From the NCBI GenBank assembly GCA_963920525.1, contig OY986439.1, forward strand, positions 213,928,000-213,991,999: a stretch of DNA of 64,000 nt, written 5' to 3'. The position numbers and the translations under genes were made by a program. This stretch comes from Dichetophora obliterata. Its lineage: Eukaryota > Arthropoda > Insecta > Diptera > Sciomyzidae. A model generated the notes under the pieces. That model ran no database searches and was not told the origin of the DNA. It saw only the letters and a list, made by a program, of their open reading frames with translations. Shown here piece by piece: positions 23,208-34,869 of the stretch. Each line of letters starts with the position of its first letter. The stretch's first letter is position 1.

Positions 23208-23680
23208 AGCTTAGTATGCTGTAGGAACGAAAAAAATTTCCATTAGAAATACATTGAGATTTTTGACAACGAACAGGCAGCGAAATTTTTTTTTTCGCCA
23301 GCTGGTACGCTGTAGAAGCGAAAATTATTGCTATGTTCCCAAATTTCCATTCGTGAGTGGAGAGTTGAAATATCAAAATTTCGCTGTCGATTATATGCCC
23401 GTACATTTAATTGGCGGGGAAGTTTGCCATTCAACAATATAAAATAAGTAGTAAGTATGTTTAAGTATAGAATTTGTTATTTAACAAATTTATTGTTGCT
23501 TTTATATAGTTTATTAATGTGTAGTCTTGCCTTTTATAGGATATAAAATTGCAGCAATAAAAATATGAATCTGTCAACCAGATTAGCAAGTGCTTTTTCT
23601 TCACACAAAAATTTTGACTCCACACCAAAATTTCGCGTGTTATATGCCCAAAAATTTTCGTTCCTACAGCATACTAAGCT
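23208..23680. repeat. 473-bp Harbinger-like MITE, TTA target
   Basis: A perfect 26-bp terminal inverted repeat begins AGCTTAGTATGCTGTAGGAA. TTA is duplicated at 23205-23207 and 23681-23683. A 3-bp TWA target suggests PIF/Harbinger. A second partial internal copy of the end (GGTACGCTGTAGAAGCGAAAA) lies near 23304. The open frames here are fortuitous. Confidence 0.8.
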
Positions 23681-25890
23681 TTAGGTAAAAATTCTGCGAA
23701 TATCAAAAATTTGCGGAAAGTAATTAACAAAAAATTTCTGGATCTTATTTCAAGGACCAATGCATCTGGTGTATTTGTAGAAAATTAAGATTTAAATAAT
23801 AGAAGTAAAATATAAGGGTAAGTGAATACCTGACTAAGACTGTGAATGAATGTTTGTAATACATACATGTTTGTGACATAATAAGAATGATTGTATTTCT
23901 TTTTAACTTAACTAATTTCCTTTGAACAGGGAGCAATGCTGAGAGGCATTGTACAAAACTCTAATAACCGTTTCAAAAACTTTAACGAGCTGATTTTTCT
24001 TTGAAGTCAAATAAATTACTAAAGAATCTTATAAAGTGTCGAAGAGAGCAATTGTACCCTTCAACAAAGGTGTCTTATCTTAGTGGATGTGTTTATTTTT
24101 AAGCTTTTATTTCGAAAGCCGCTTAGTTCTAAGAAGCTTTTTAGCTAAATTCTTGTGCACTTGTATTAAGGCTTTATTAAAGAGAGATTTCTTTGATAAA
24201 AGTTTTGAAAGAAATTTTACAGAAGATAAATAAAAAAAATGCTTATTGCTAATGCATTTTATAGTTATAAGAGCAATTCTTGCGCACTAAAATTACAGCT
24301 TTATTTATGAGTGATTTTTTAATTCTCAATTTATAAAAATTGTTTAAACTGTATTTTTTATACTTGACTATGCATCAGTTGAACTTTTAATCAATATTTA
24401 GTCATCATTTATGTCAATGAGCAATCCTAAACTTTAGGCGCAAGGCATAATTTAAGTATTTAAACATTTTTTTTTAATAGCATTACTATTTTCTACTTCA
24501 CTCTGTCATATTCTGAAAGGTTTTTTTACACTATGTAATAAAATTGAATTTTTTTTAATGTTTTTCGTATTAATGTTGACCCGCATTGCTCGTTTAGCAG
24601 CTAGATTCAACTGCATCAAACTTTAATCGAATTTAATTAAATTTTGCTTGCCATTTTATGCAGCTTAATGTTGCGTGGGATATAATTTGCCAAAGCTTTT
24701 TTCAAAGCCCATGTGTTTTTTCAAAGCTTTTTATAACAGTAAATTAAAAGTGCAAATTCTCAAGATTTCAGAAGTTTCTTGCACGCCACTCACTGAAACT
24801 GTTATTAATTAAAGTCGATTTGCTCTTAAAGTAATTGCTTCTTTCTACTTCATTGATAGATAAATAGATATATAGATAGTTCATCTGAGATTTTGTCATT
24901 GTTAGCAGCAGAGCAAAATAAACAAACTTTATCATTTTCAATTACATTTTGCTTCTACATCTCAACTTTGACTTTAGTTTCAATGAGCAAGCTGGTATTT
25001 GAACTCGTACTCAAACCTTAACTCCTATTCTACATATTGCACTCTAATAAATTTGAACAAATTGTTCGTTATGATAAATTGTGCCAGATATTTTCAACTC
25101 AATTTAATCTCAAGGCTTTGTTTGTTTTTGTCTATTTCTTAGCTTGGCATTAAATTAAAATTTCATTGCGTAAACTTTGCACATATCCTTGCGTTGCACA
25201 CAATCCTTCCGCTTCATTTTACGTTTGATGCATCAGTTGTTGTCAAATAAATTGCATCAAATTACAAGCTGTAGATGATGCACGCACACATACGCATGCA
25301 CACAGCCATGTATGAGGAGATACAAAGACAAATATTATTAACAAGCTGCAATACTATTAAATTGCAGCGCTGCCAGATGTTTCACAGAGTGGAAGTTTAT
25401 ACATTTTATGTCAAACAGTACCCGATAAAAGTTATTATATTTGTTTTAATTTTTGTTATTTCATTAGAAAGAGATTACAGTTGTTTTATAATAAAAGCAG
25501 TAATAGACAATGATTAGAGAAAATTGCTGCAAAATTATAAGGCATATTTCTTTATTAGTACACAAATTGAATTTCATCTCGTTATGACATTCCTCAAATT
25601 ATTTGCAACAGCTTTTAATGGCATATAATTAATTGAACAATTGATTGCTGAACTTGACAATAGCAATGAATAGAACTCAATTTTAAATGTAATGTTAAAC
25701 AGAAAATGTACTTAACACTAAGCAGTTACCTATAATTTTGCAACAACATAACAGGAGCGTATTGGAACAAGATCTGAAAAGGTCGAAATTTTCATAGAAT
25801 TTTTTAAAATTTTTTTAAATACATATTTAGAGACAACTTTTCGAACATTTTTAAAAAAATATTGGAATTGGCTATTAACCCCCGGATTCA
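23681..25890. other. Unclassified AT-rich DNA
   Basis: No recognisable gene or mobile element. It includes a small TAGATAGATA-type tract near 24855. It looks like ordinary fly intronic or intergenic sequence with fewer repeats than its surroundings. Confidence 0.4.
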
Positions 25891-25895
25891 GTATG

Positions 25896-25911
25896 AGGTC
25901 TGGCCAGACCT
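25896..25911. repeat. 16-bp perfect palindrome, copy 1 of 3
   Basis: AGGTCTGGCCAGACCT, preceded by CAGTATG. The same palindrome forms part of the terminal repeats of the element at 26077-27051, so this may be the end of an older or partial copy. Confidence 0.75.
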
Positions 25912-26076
25912 TTCGACTCTTTGAATGTATGAAACTTTTTTTATGACAGTGGAGAGCGGAATAGTTGCACGACTTTGTCTATCTCGACGAGAAGAACTCA
26001 ATGAAACATCGAAAAATCCAAAAGACTTGTTTTAGTATTGATATATTTTTTTTTATATTGTTTCGTGAATTCAACG

Positions 26077-27051
26077 GTATGAGGTCTGGCCAGACCTTAT
26101 ATAAAATGTATAGCCCGGTACGCGTAAACCAAGTTTGAACTTTTAGGGTGTGTTCGGTTAGACATGGTATGGGATTAAAGCTTAATTATACAACATCGGA
26201 TGAGCGGTTCTCGAGATATTGCAAAAATAGTGGATCCCCTTTCGCTCATATGATTTCTCAGTAAAATCGCTATAGCTTTGGACTTATAGGTCGGACAGCT
26301 TTGGAATTCGGTATTCGACCACAATTTACAAGTTCCGTTTTGCTGATAATATTATATGGGTGTTGGACAAGGGGGCGTGGCATCTCTCACTTAACCCATA
26401 TTTGCGATACCGAATAGCTTTGGATTTAAAGGTCACACAGTCTCGGAATTCAATATTCGACTTAAATTAAAACATGCCGTTTTACTAATATTATTTTTTG
26501 GGCGCTGTACAAGTGGGCTGGGCACCTCCCATGCAACCCAAATTTGCGATATTGAATAGCTTTGGAATCATAGGTTGCATAGTCTCGGAATTCGGTTTTC
26601 AACCACAATTTACAAGTGCCCTTTGACTGATATTTTATAGGTGTTGGACAAGGGGGAGTGGCATCTTCCATAAAGCCCAATTTTACGATATTGAATAGCT
26701 TTGGAATTATAGGTCAGACAGCCTAGGAGTTCAGTATTCGACAGCAATTTACACATGCCGTTTGACAGATAAATTTCATGGGCGTGGCATATCCTATAAA
26801 AGCCTAATTTGCGATATCGAATAGATTTGGAGTTATAGGCAGCACAGCCTCGGAATTCAGTATTCGAACTTAATTTTCGCATGCAGTTTCACTGATATCA
26901 GTGTATGGTGTTGGACAAGGGGGCGTGGCAGCAAAACACCAGGTTTCAGCTAGTTTACATACAAATATATATATATATACATACAGTCATAAACATAGAC
27001 ACAAAAACACCGGTCCATACATTTCATATAAGGTCTGGCCAGACCTCATAC
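26077..27051. mobile_element. TIR element with palindromic ends enclosing Helitron-like repeats
   Basis: The terminal repeats are about 41 bp. They start GTATGAGGTCTGGCCAGACC and continue TTATATRAAATGTAT at both ends in opposite orientation. Each contains the 16-bp palindrome AGGTCTGGCCAGACCT (26082-26097 and 27031-27046). The interior is largely the tandem Helitron-like block at 26160-26953. No protein is recognised, and the superfamily is not known to me. Confidence 0.65.
26160..26953 (+). repeat. Helitron-like block, about five 135-bp units
   Basis: Units carry GTTGGACAAGGGGGCGTGGC (near 26371, 26508, 26643, 26780 and 26907), then CCCAAATTTGCGATAT, then GAATAGCTTTGGAATTATAG, then CTCGGAATTCAGTATTCGA. 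Spacing is about 135 bp and divergence is marked. The block ends in GGTTTCAGCTAG followed by T (26953/26954). That matches the CTRR-T 3' terminus of Helitrons. Similar units occur at 54788-55240 and 60830-61942, and a tail fragment lies at 56783-56830. The Helitron call is inferred from termini only, because no Rep/helicase sequence is present. Confidence 0.6.
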
Positions 27052-27060
27052 TGCAACTTA

Positions 27061-28437
27061 CCACCTCCGGAAGGTGCCTGAATCGAAAGGTTAAGAGGGC
27101 AATAAGGCTTGTATTGCTTTTATGAAAACTACCGCTTTGTATATTATCGTTGGTGCGTCTGTGCGTTGTGCGATCACAGCACAACTGGTGAATGACTTGA
27201 CCGAATGAGTAAATATTTTCACAGTAAAGCTATTTATTTTCTCGATAGAATGGTATGCAACTATATTATCATCTAAAAGGTGGAACACAAGAAAGCGCTG
27301 TAGTACATTTATTTAAAAAAGTCAAGAAAAACACCTACACTATTAATCTGGTGGGATTGGGAAAAATCCGAAACCATTTTTATGTATAGTGCTTGCTATG
27401 AATTTATCTATTTTGGTCTATTGCGAACATGAGAGGGCACAATTTCTCTTACCAGTAAACTCCAAAAGAACTGGGCCAATTTTTATAAAAAAAAATTTTT
27501 AATGTCATATTTGTGCTACAGCATTTTATATGGGTTACTTGCTTTCGAAATTTTAATCATAAGTATATTTAATTGAAGTGTCAAGTTTTTAAGACATCAT
27601 CCCAGCAAGCATTACCAAATCGTTTTCTTTTCATGCGTTCTTGTAAAAAAAACAAAAGTTAAAATTACATTTCTGTCTTTTTACATTGCTGTCTTTTTGA
27701 CAAAAATTATGTCTTTATTTTTTTAGCAAATAAGTAAAGCCGCAAAAGTGATTTTTGTGAAAAAATACGCTATATCTTTTTTCAATCAAAAGTTATGCCT
27801 AAGAATCTGTTTAATACCATTTATTTCCTAAAATAATAAAACTCAGTTTCTGGAATAAGATTCTCTTTTCCAAAAGAATTGTTTGAGTCCATTTATTCTT
27901 TCAAATATTGCAAATTTTAACTCATTCTTAAGATATACTTGGAATGGTTGGTTTTTGCTTTTATATGTTTAGTTCATAAAAAAAAACTGACCGTGAATTC
28001 GATTTGCATATTGACCCCTTTGCTCGAAATTATCGTATGTGGTATTTTTTCGAAAAATACTTTTTGATGCAAATTTCTTCACAACTGGTAAACTGGTAAA
28101 ATATTTTAGCTGAAATCCCGAAAGTTACGCCGAAAATTGCGTGGTTTTTTTTTTTTTTTAATATTGCAAGCTAAAGCATAGAAAATCAGAAAAAACGATC
28201 TCCTGTAAAATTTGGTTTTTGACACACATATTATATAACGCCATCTTCTTGCAAAATTAATTTTTTTTAACAGATGGCACATTTATACTCTTCACAATTG
28301 CATTTTACAAAACCAATATCCGAATTTTTTATAGCAGGGGCATTCCACGGGAAATGGGGAAATAAATTGTTTTCTATATATACTAGTTAAATTTACATGA
28401 TCTGTAAAAATTATTAGGAAAAACCCAAATTAACAAG
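27061..28437. other. AT-rich DNA, no feature seen
   Basis: It contains poly-T tracts (near 28144 and 28262) but no paired ends or coding sequence that I can defend. Confidence 0.4.
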
Positions 28438-28439
28438 TA

Positions 28440-28901
28440 AAAATTGTGACTGGTGGGACATCGTGAGACTGACCTTTTTCGGTCGTACGACTCGTTCTCA
28501 ATAAACAAAAACTTGTCATGGTGGAAAAAAACGTACAGCCCCATTCTGGCAAAGTGACAATTGTTATCTGTATTTTTAAAATTTCTATATATTTGTTGTA
28601 ATTTTTTGTTTTCAAAACAAAATTAAGTTCAAAAAACAAAATTTTGTAATGAAATTGTCACTATCTGAAAAGCAGGTGACCATTTTTATCAAAATTTATT
28701 ATTTTTGAGCTTTACATTTTGTTCAGAAATCAAAAAATTACAACAAGCACATAGAAATTTTTAAAATACTGGGTAACAATTGTCACTTTGCCGGAATAGG
28801 GCTGTAAATATTTTTTTCACTATGACAAGTTGTTGTTTTTTGTGAATGAGTCGTACGATTTTTTTTCACCAGTCTCACAATGTCCCACCAGTCACAATTT
28901 C
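28440..28901. repeat. Small palindromic TIR element split by a MITE
   Basis: The two arms (28440-28535 and 28805-28901) are inverted copies. They share AAATTGTGACTGGTGGGACA, then GTGAGACTG, TCGTACGACTC and ACTTGTCAT. TA lies outside both ends. Removing the nested MITE leaves an element of about 195 bp that is essentially one hairpin. Its terminal motif relates it to the repeats at 4735-4985 and 29026-29280. Confidence 0.8.
28536..28804. repeat. 269-bp MITE with TA target, intact ends
   Basis: The left end is CAGCCCCATTCTGGCAAAGT. The reverse complement of the right end is CAGCCCTATTCCGGCAAAGT. Both continue GACAATTGTTA. TA flanks both sides (28534-28535 and 28805-28806), which suggests a Tc1/mariner-type MITE. 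A second copy lies at 19127-19385. Confidence 0.88.
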
Positions 28902-29025
28902 TACTTTCTATACATTCTTGTAGAAACTCAACTTGGTGCTAGTTTTTAGTTTATGCTGAAGTCTATATATTTAATCATTTCATAACATAGTAAAATAAAT
29001 CTGGCTATGTATAGTATTTGGGCAA

Positions 29026-29280
29026 AAATCTCGATTGACAGTGCAGAAGGCGGAGGTGAGGTATTTTTTACTGTCCCACTAGTCACACTCCTGTAACCAA
29101 TGAAGCATCACCAAAATATTCATGAGTTATTTTTTCAGTAAAAGTTTTATAAGTCGGTTCATAATCTATTGTTAAATATCTATTTGATTGATCATTATAT
29201 TACATCAAAATACAAAGTTACAGGTTTAACCATTAGGGATTCTGGAGTAAACTGTCCTACCAGTCACTATGGAAAGCCCC
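29026..29280. repeat. Dispersed repeat, copy 2 (first copy at 4735-4985)
   Basis: It matches the first copy from CTCGATTGACAGTGCAGAAG through CCAGTCACTATG with scattered substitutions and small indels. It lies about 120 bp from the palindromic element with the related end motif. Confidence 0.7.
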
Positions 29281-29632
29281 AGCAACTTAATTCGATTTGG
29301 TTAACGATTTGCATATGTCACAATATTTACAAGATTTGTTAATTTAAATCGGAGTTAGTTGCTGAAAAAATGGGTATAGAATTTAAAAAAAAAAATTAGC
29401 ACTTTCTATATTTTTCTTGCAAACGATACATTTCGGAGCAACACCGGGAATACACACAAGTAATTTTATAAAAAAAATGTTTCTTAAAATTTATTGGACA
29501 AACTAGAAAAAAAAGTGGCCAAAACTGTAACTCATTTTTATAAATAACTTTTTTTTTTAAAAAAATTCTATACAAAAACTACTGGATATTTTCTCAAATT
29601 TCTTTTTTTATTTGAAAGTACAATCCTTCCGG

Positions 29633-30358
29633 TTAATAATGGAAAATAATTTCATTCAAATGGCTGCCTCGACTGGCCATGCAGTAGCCTACAGGATCGG
29701 TCAAATTCTTAAGCACATTATCGATTGTGTGCAGCTGTATTTCACCAATGGCTCTGCACGGATATTGTCCTTTAAAGCGTCAATTGTCTCTGGCTTGTCG
29801 GCGTAACACTTATCTTTGAGGGCACCCCACAAATAATAGTCCAACGGTGTCAAATCGCAGCTCCGAGGTGGCCAAACGACATCAGCTCTGCGGCTGATAA
29901 TGCGATCTTCAAAAACAGAGCGCAAAACATCGAGTGTAGCTTCGGCTGTGTGGCACGTAGCGGCGTCCTGTTGAAACTAAATGTTGCCAATATCCTCCTC
30001 TTCAATTTTTGTGAACAAAAATTCGTTCAACATGGCCTGATAATGATCGCCATTGACTGTAACGGCCATTCCTTGCTCATTTTCGAAGAAAAATGGCCCA
30101 ATTATGCCTCTGGACCAAAATCCGCACCAAACGTTACTCGTTTTGGGTGCAGCGGCTTTTCAATGTGTGCTTGCGTGTTTTCTGTGCCCCAAATGCGACA
30201 ATTTTGCTTGTTTACATACCTGCCAAGATCAAAATGAGCTTCATCTGAAAAGATGATTTTTTTGGCAAAATCGGCATCTTCTGTAAGTCGATCGCAGGCC
30301 CACTTCTCAGCGTTGTTCAAGCGTATACACAACCATATTCGTTCAGCGGAAGGATAAA
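29633..30358 (-). pseudogene. Mariner DD41D (rosa-type) transposase remnant
   Basis: Read on the minus strand: CIRLNNAEKWACDRLTEDA, then FSDEAHFDLGRYV with catalytic Asp 1 (codon at 30245-30243). Then FQQDAATCHTAEATLD with Asp 2 (29967-29965), and SCDLTPLDYYLWGALKDKC with Asp 3 (29841-29839). Exactly 41 residues separate Asp 2 and Asp 3, the DD41D signature of the rosa mariners found in tephritids. Defects are a TAG at 29979-29977 where Trp should precede FQQD, a frameshift near 30130 and another near 29760, and absence of the N-terminal DNA-binding part. The C terminus ends SHLNEIIFHY with a stop at 29633. I could not find terminal inverted repeats, so the element limits are unknown. Confidence 0.88.
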
Positions 30359-30429
30359 ACTAATTATCTGTCAAATCAGACATGAGCTAAGTGTTACCAT
30401 TCACGAAATAAGCACTGGTTGAAAAAAAA

Positions 30430-32718
30430 AACGTTATATGGCGGACCCTGTATTTATACACCAAAAATTAAATTTTGACAACAATAGTGCATACAATTTT
30501 TTTTTTTAAATAAAACTTTAAAACTCTTCTGATTTTCAGCACTTGACCCGAGCAATGTTGGATACTCAGTCAGTTTTAAATAAAAAAATAAAAAAAGCAA
30601 CACATTAACAAAGCTCATTTATAGAAGAACAACGACGATTGCACTCGAAGAGTGATAAAAATTTAATCACTTGAACAATGATAATTGAAAATTGTCTGTT
30701 TAAATAAATTCAGCGAAAGGATGGTGGTGATGACAGAACGGCAGGCAACAGCATTGTTACGCATATCTGCACAGTTTGCGATATGAAATTGCTGCAAGTT
30801 TTTTTTAATTACTTTTCAATGGCATTGATTACAGTTACGTACACGAACACGAGAACGTAATAAAAGCAATTTTAACTGAGATATTAATTTTATTTCAAAG
30901 TGTAATTGCTATTTGCTTTCATAAAATATTTAAATTGAATTTGTCTTACTTTTTGCAACAAAAGACGAAAAGATGGGAGAAGAGAGGGGAAAAGTGTAAG
31001 AATGCTTTCAGCTTATGAGCTTTTAGCATCATTGGGTGCTTTGTGGCAGCTTAACAAAAAGCTATAACCACAAGCTAATAACGGCTTATATCGTCTTACA
31101 AAGCAGCCAAACTCTGAGAAGAACTTTGAACTTGAAAACCGCTGTTGGCAAATCTGTAATTTATTGAATTTTTGTTCATTTAAACTTCACCGACGCACTA
31201 ATAAAAGAACGACCTAAAAAAGCCTTTAAGGCATGTGGTTAAGGTGCAATGGCTGACTGTCTTCAATGACATTCATACAAATTACTCGTTGAGAGAAGAA
31301 GCTTTAAAACAATTTTTTAGTTGACTAGCTTTTTAACAAAACTTTCATTAAGAAACCGTATGAAGCAATACATTTTAATATAAATCAAATCTTTCCAGTA
31401 TTGCTCTTTAATTATCAATTTAAAAATACTGGTTAATTCTTGAGCTGAGCAAGATTTATGTTATAAAATAGTAAAAACAATTTCAGTAACAAACAAAAAT
31501 CATGTACTTAATAAAAACCCAAGAAAGTTTTATTCAGTATACATCTTTTTAGTATTGCCTCTTAACACAAAAACTCACAAATTTACCTCGGACGAGATTT
31601 ACAAATATTTTCTTAATAAAACTGATTTTATTGAGTTCAACTGAACTGAAACTGAGTTGAAATTCTTTTCAACTATCTAGTAATGCTCTTATCTAGTATT
31701 GAACTGCCTTTTTGCTTATTTGGAAGGCAAAATCCTTTAGAATCTTATCAGAATTTTCTTAAAAACCAAATAACTTTGCATTGGAATAAAAGCTAAAGAA
31801 GTATTTCATACTTCAGTACAAAACTCTTAAACATTACTTCTTTACAATCTTTTTCAAAAAATTGCCTCGCAAAAAAACTTTTCTGTGTTTTCATATGTTG
31901 CAAAAATTGTTATTTGCACTTCATACATATTAACTGACATCACACTGCTTTCAGGAAAAAATCAAAACAAATGTGTTCCTGTTTTGCTAATTTTTACCCA
32001 CTGTACATTAGCTTTTCGCATTGTACCAGCTGCAGGTTCACATTCCACTGCAGGCGATGTTGCACGACTTTGCGTGCAATCAAATCGTTAATCTTACAAT
32101 ATATTTGAATATATAAACGGGTAATTTTGTTGCAGTGGAAAATTTAAAACAATTTAAAGTATTCAGAGCAATTTAAGTTTGCAACGTAGCAAATGAAAAT
32201 TATGGATTTTTCTGGTATTCATCATACGTAATTTATAAAAAAAATTGTTCCATGGTTATTAAAGATTTAATTATAGCAGAAGAATATGAAAAGAGCTTGT
32301 CTAGGAATATTTCGAATAAAACATTTAATAGACAAAATTCATAATTTTGTAAAGTCAAGTAAAGTTTAAAAATATAAGGCACACAGTTTATACATTATAC
32401 TAAAATATCAAATATATAAAGTAAAAAATATACAGCATAGAGTAATAAGTAGAAAGCAAAAAGTATAAACCATAAAGTATACGGTGAAAAGTTTCGATAA
32501 TGTTGTACTACTATCATTATATATAATTGAAGGGCTTATTGCGCTAACGTGATAAGCCACATGATCTAAAAAAGCAACTTTTAACAACAACCACTATAGA
32601 GAATTTGGCTATTTCTTATTCATTCTCTAACCTACTTGTAAAAGTTACCGTGTTAAATTTCATTTCTTCGTACAAAGATACATTTTTCAAAACTTAAAAC
32701 AATAAAACATAATATAAC
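30430..32718. other. Unclassified AT-rich DNA
   Basis: I see no coding exon and no matched repeat ends. Toward 32400 the sequence becomes a run of degenerate ATAAAGTATAAA-like repeats that lead into the heptamer array. Confidence 0.4.
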
Positions 32719-33906
32719 AAATTATAAATTATAAATTATAAATTATAAATTATAAATTATAAATTATAAATTATAAATTATAAATTATAAATTATAAATT
32801 ATAAATTATAAATTATAAATTATAAATTATAAATTATAAATTATAAATTATAAATTATAAATTATAAATTATAAATTATAAATTATAAATTATAAATTAT
32901 AAATTATAAATTATAAATTATAAATTATAAATTATAAATTATAAATTATAAATTATAAATTATAAATTATAAATTATAAATTATAAATTATAAATTATAA
33001 ATTATAAATTATAAATTATAAATTATAAATTATAAATTATAAATTATAAATTATAAATTATAAATTATAAATTATAAATTATAAATTATAAATTATAAAT
33101 TATAAATTATAAATTATAAATTATAAATTATAAATTATAAATTATAAATTATAAATTATAAATTATAAATTATAAATTATAAATTATAAATTATAAATTA
33201 TAAATTATAAATTATAAATTATAAATTATAAATTATAAATTATAAATTATAAATTATAAATTATAAATTATAAATTATAAATTATAAATTATAAATTATA
33301 AATTATAAATTATAAATTATAAATTATAAATTATAAATTATAAATTATAAATTATAAATTATAAATTATAAATTATAAATTATAAATTATAAATTATAAA
33401 TTATAAATTATAAATTATAAATTATAAATTATAAATTATAAATTATAAATTATAAATTATAAATTATAAATTATAAATTATAAATTATAAATTATAAATT
33501 ATAAATTATAAATTATAAATTATAAATTATAAATTATAAATTATAAATTATAAATTATAAATTATAAATTATAAATTATAAATTATAAATTATAAATTAT
33601 AAATTATAAATTATAAATTATAAATTATAAATTATAAATTATAAATTATAAATTATAAATTATAAATTATAAATTATAAATTATAAATTATAAATTATAA
33701 ATTATAAATTATAAATTATAAATTATAAATTATAAATTATAAATTATAAATTATAAATTATAAATTATAAATTATAAATTATAAATTATAAATTATAAAT
33801 TATAAATTATAAATTATAAATTATAAATTATAAATTATAAATTATAAATTATAAATTATAAATTATAAATTATAAATTATAAATTATAAATTATAAATTA
33901 TAAATT
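32719..33906. repeat. Perfect heptanucleotide array (AAATTAT)n, about 170 copies
   Basis: The 7-bp unit AAATTAT repeats for 1188 bp. I followed the phase line by line and saw no interruption or substitution. There is not a single G or C in the whole tract. It ends abruptly in a T run at 33907. Such homogeneity suggests very recent expansion or gene-conversion-like maintenance, though collapse or padding during assembly is also possible. Confidence 0.95.
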
Positions 33907-33999
33907 TTTTTTTTTTGGTATCGAAGAAAATTTTAAATTATTATGATTATTATATATATGAGTTAAGGAAATGAAACAAAATTAAAATGTTTTAATTTT

Positions 34000-34140
34000 T
34001 CTCATGGTTTTCGTTGTTTTTTTAATAGTTTTCATATTTTTCATATAGTTTACATAGTTTTTTCATAGAATTCATACTTTTCGCATAGTTTTCAAAGTTT
34101 TTTCATTGTTTTCTTATAGTTTTCAAAGTTTGCTAATTGA
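34000..34140. repeat. Degenerate short tandem repeat, TTTTCATAGTTTTCATA type
   Basis: Irregular reiterations of TTTTCATAGTT and variants follow the heptamer array after about 95 bp. Confidence 0.5.
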
Positions 34141-34765
34141 TTTCATAATTATCTTATGTGTTAAATACTTGTAAATTTTTCGAGTTGAAAACTATATTTT
34201 TCGTAAGGGAAAACACAGAAAAATAACAAAATTTATTAAAAAAATTCTTTTCGAATTTTTTACAAATAATGCATAATACGCATTTAAAATACTATTTCAG
34301 ATTGACATCTGCTATATTTGCCGTGCTTCACATCTCTCCACTTGATCGAGCTAGATCGAACTGTCAGAATGGACAAAAATAAATCAAGAAAATGAATGCA
34401 TAGAGCAAAGAAAAGCACAGTTGGCAGTTCCAGCAAAGGTGGAAAAAGAGAGGACTTCTCTCAAGTGCCAAAACCTTATAAATAAACCTTTATTTCGCCC
34501 CATTCGCTACTATTTTCAAAATGCCACCGAATTGCTACTATTGCTACTATTGCTATATAATTGCTACTATATCTACTATTTTAAAAATGCCTCAAAAACA
34601 TTTTCGAACAAAATGTTGAATACACTGTCAGGAGAGATACGAGAAAAGTGTGCTATCAGGATGTAGCACTCATAGTACAAAACTGAGATATGTATTAGGT
34701 AAAAAAAATGTTAACAGTAGGCAAAAGCTATCAGAACCACTGCACCCCTAAATTAAAAATTGTAA

Positions 34766-34866
34766 TTGTTTAATTTAATTAAAATAATTAAAAATTATAA
34801 ATTATAAATTGTTTAATTCAATTAAAATAATTAAAAATTATAAATTGTTTAATTTAATTAAAATAA
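34766..34866. repeat. Tandem repeat of about 47 bp, seeded with the heptamer
   Basis: The unit contains ATTGTTTAATTTAATTAAAA and AATTAAAAATTATAAATT. It occurs about three times with variation. Two consecutive AAATTAT heptamers are visible inside it (about 34793-34808), the same unit as the large array 0.9 kb away. Confidence 0.6.
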
Positions 34867-34869
34867 ATA

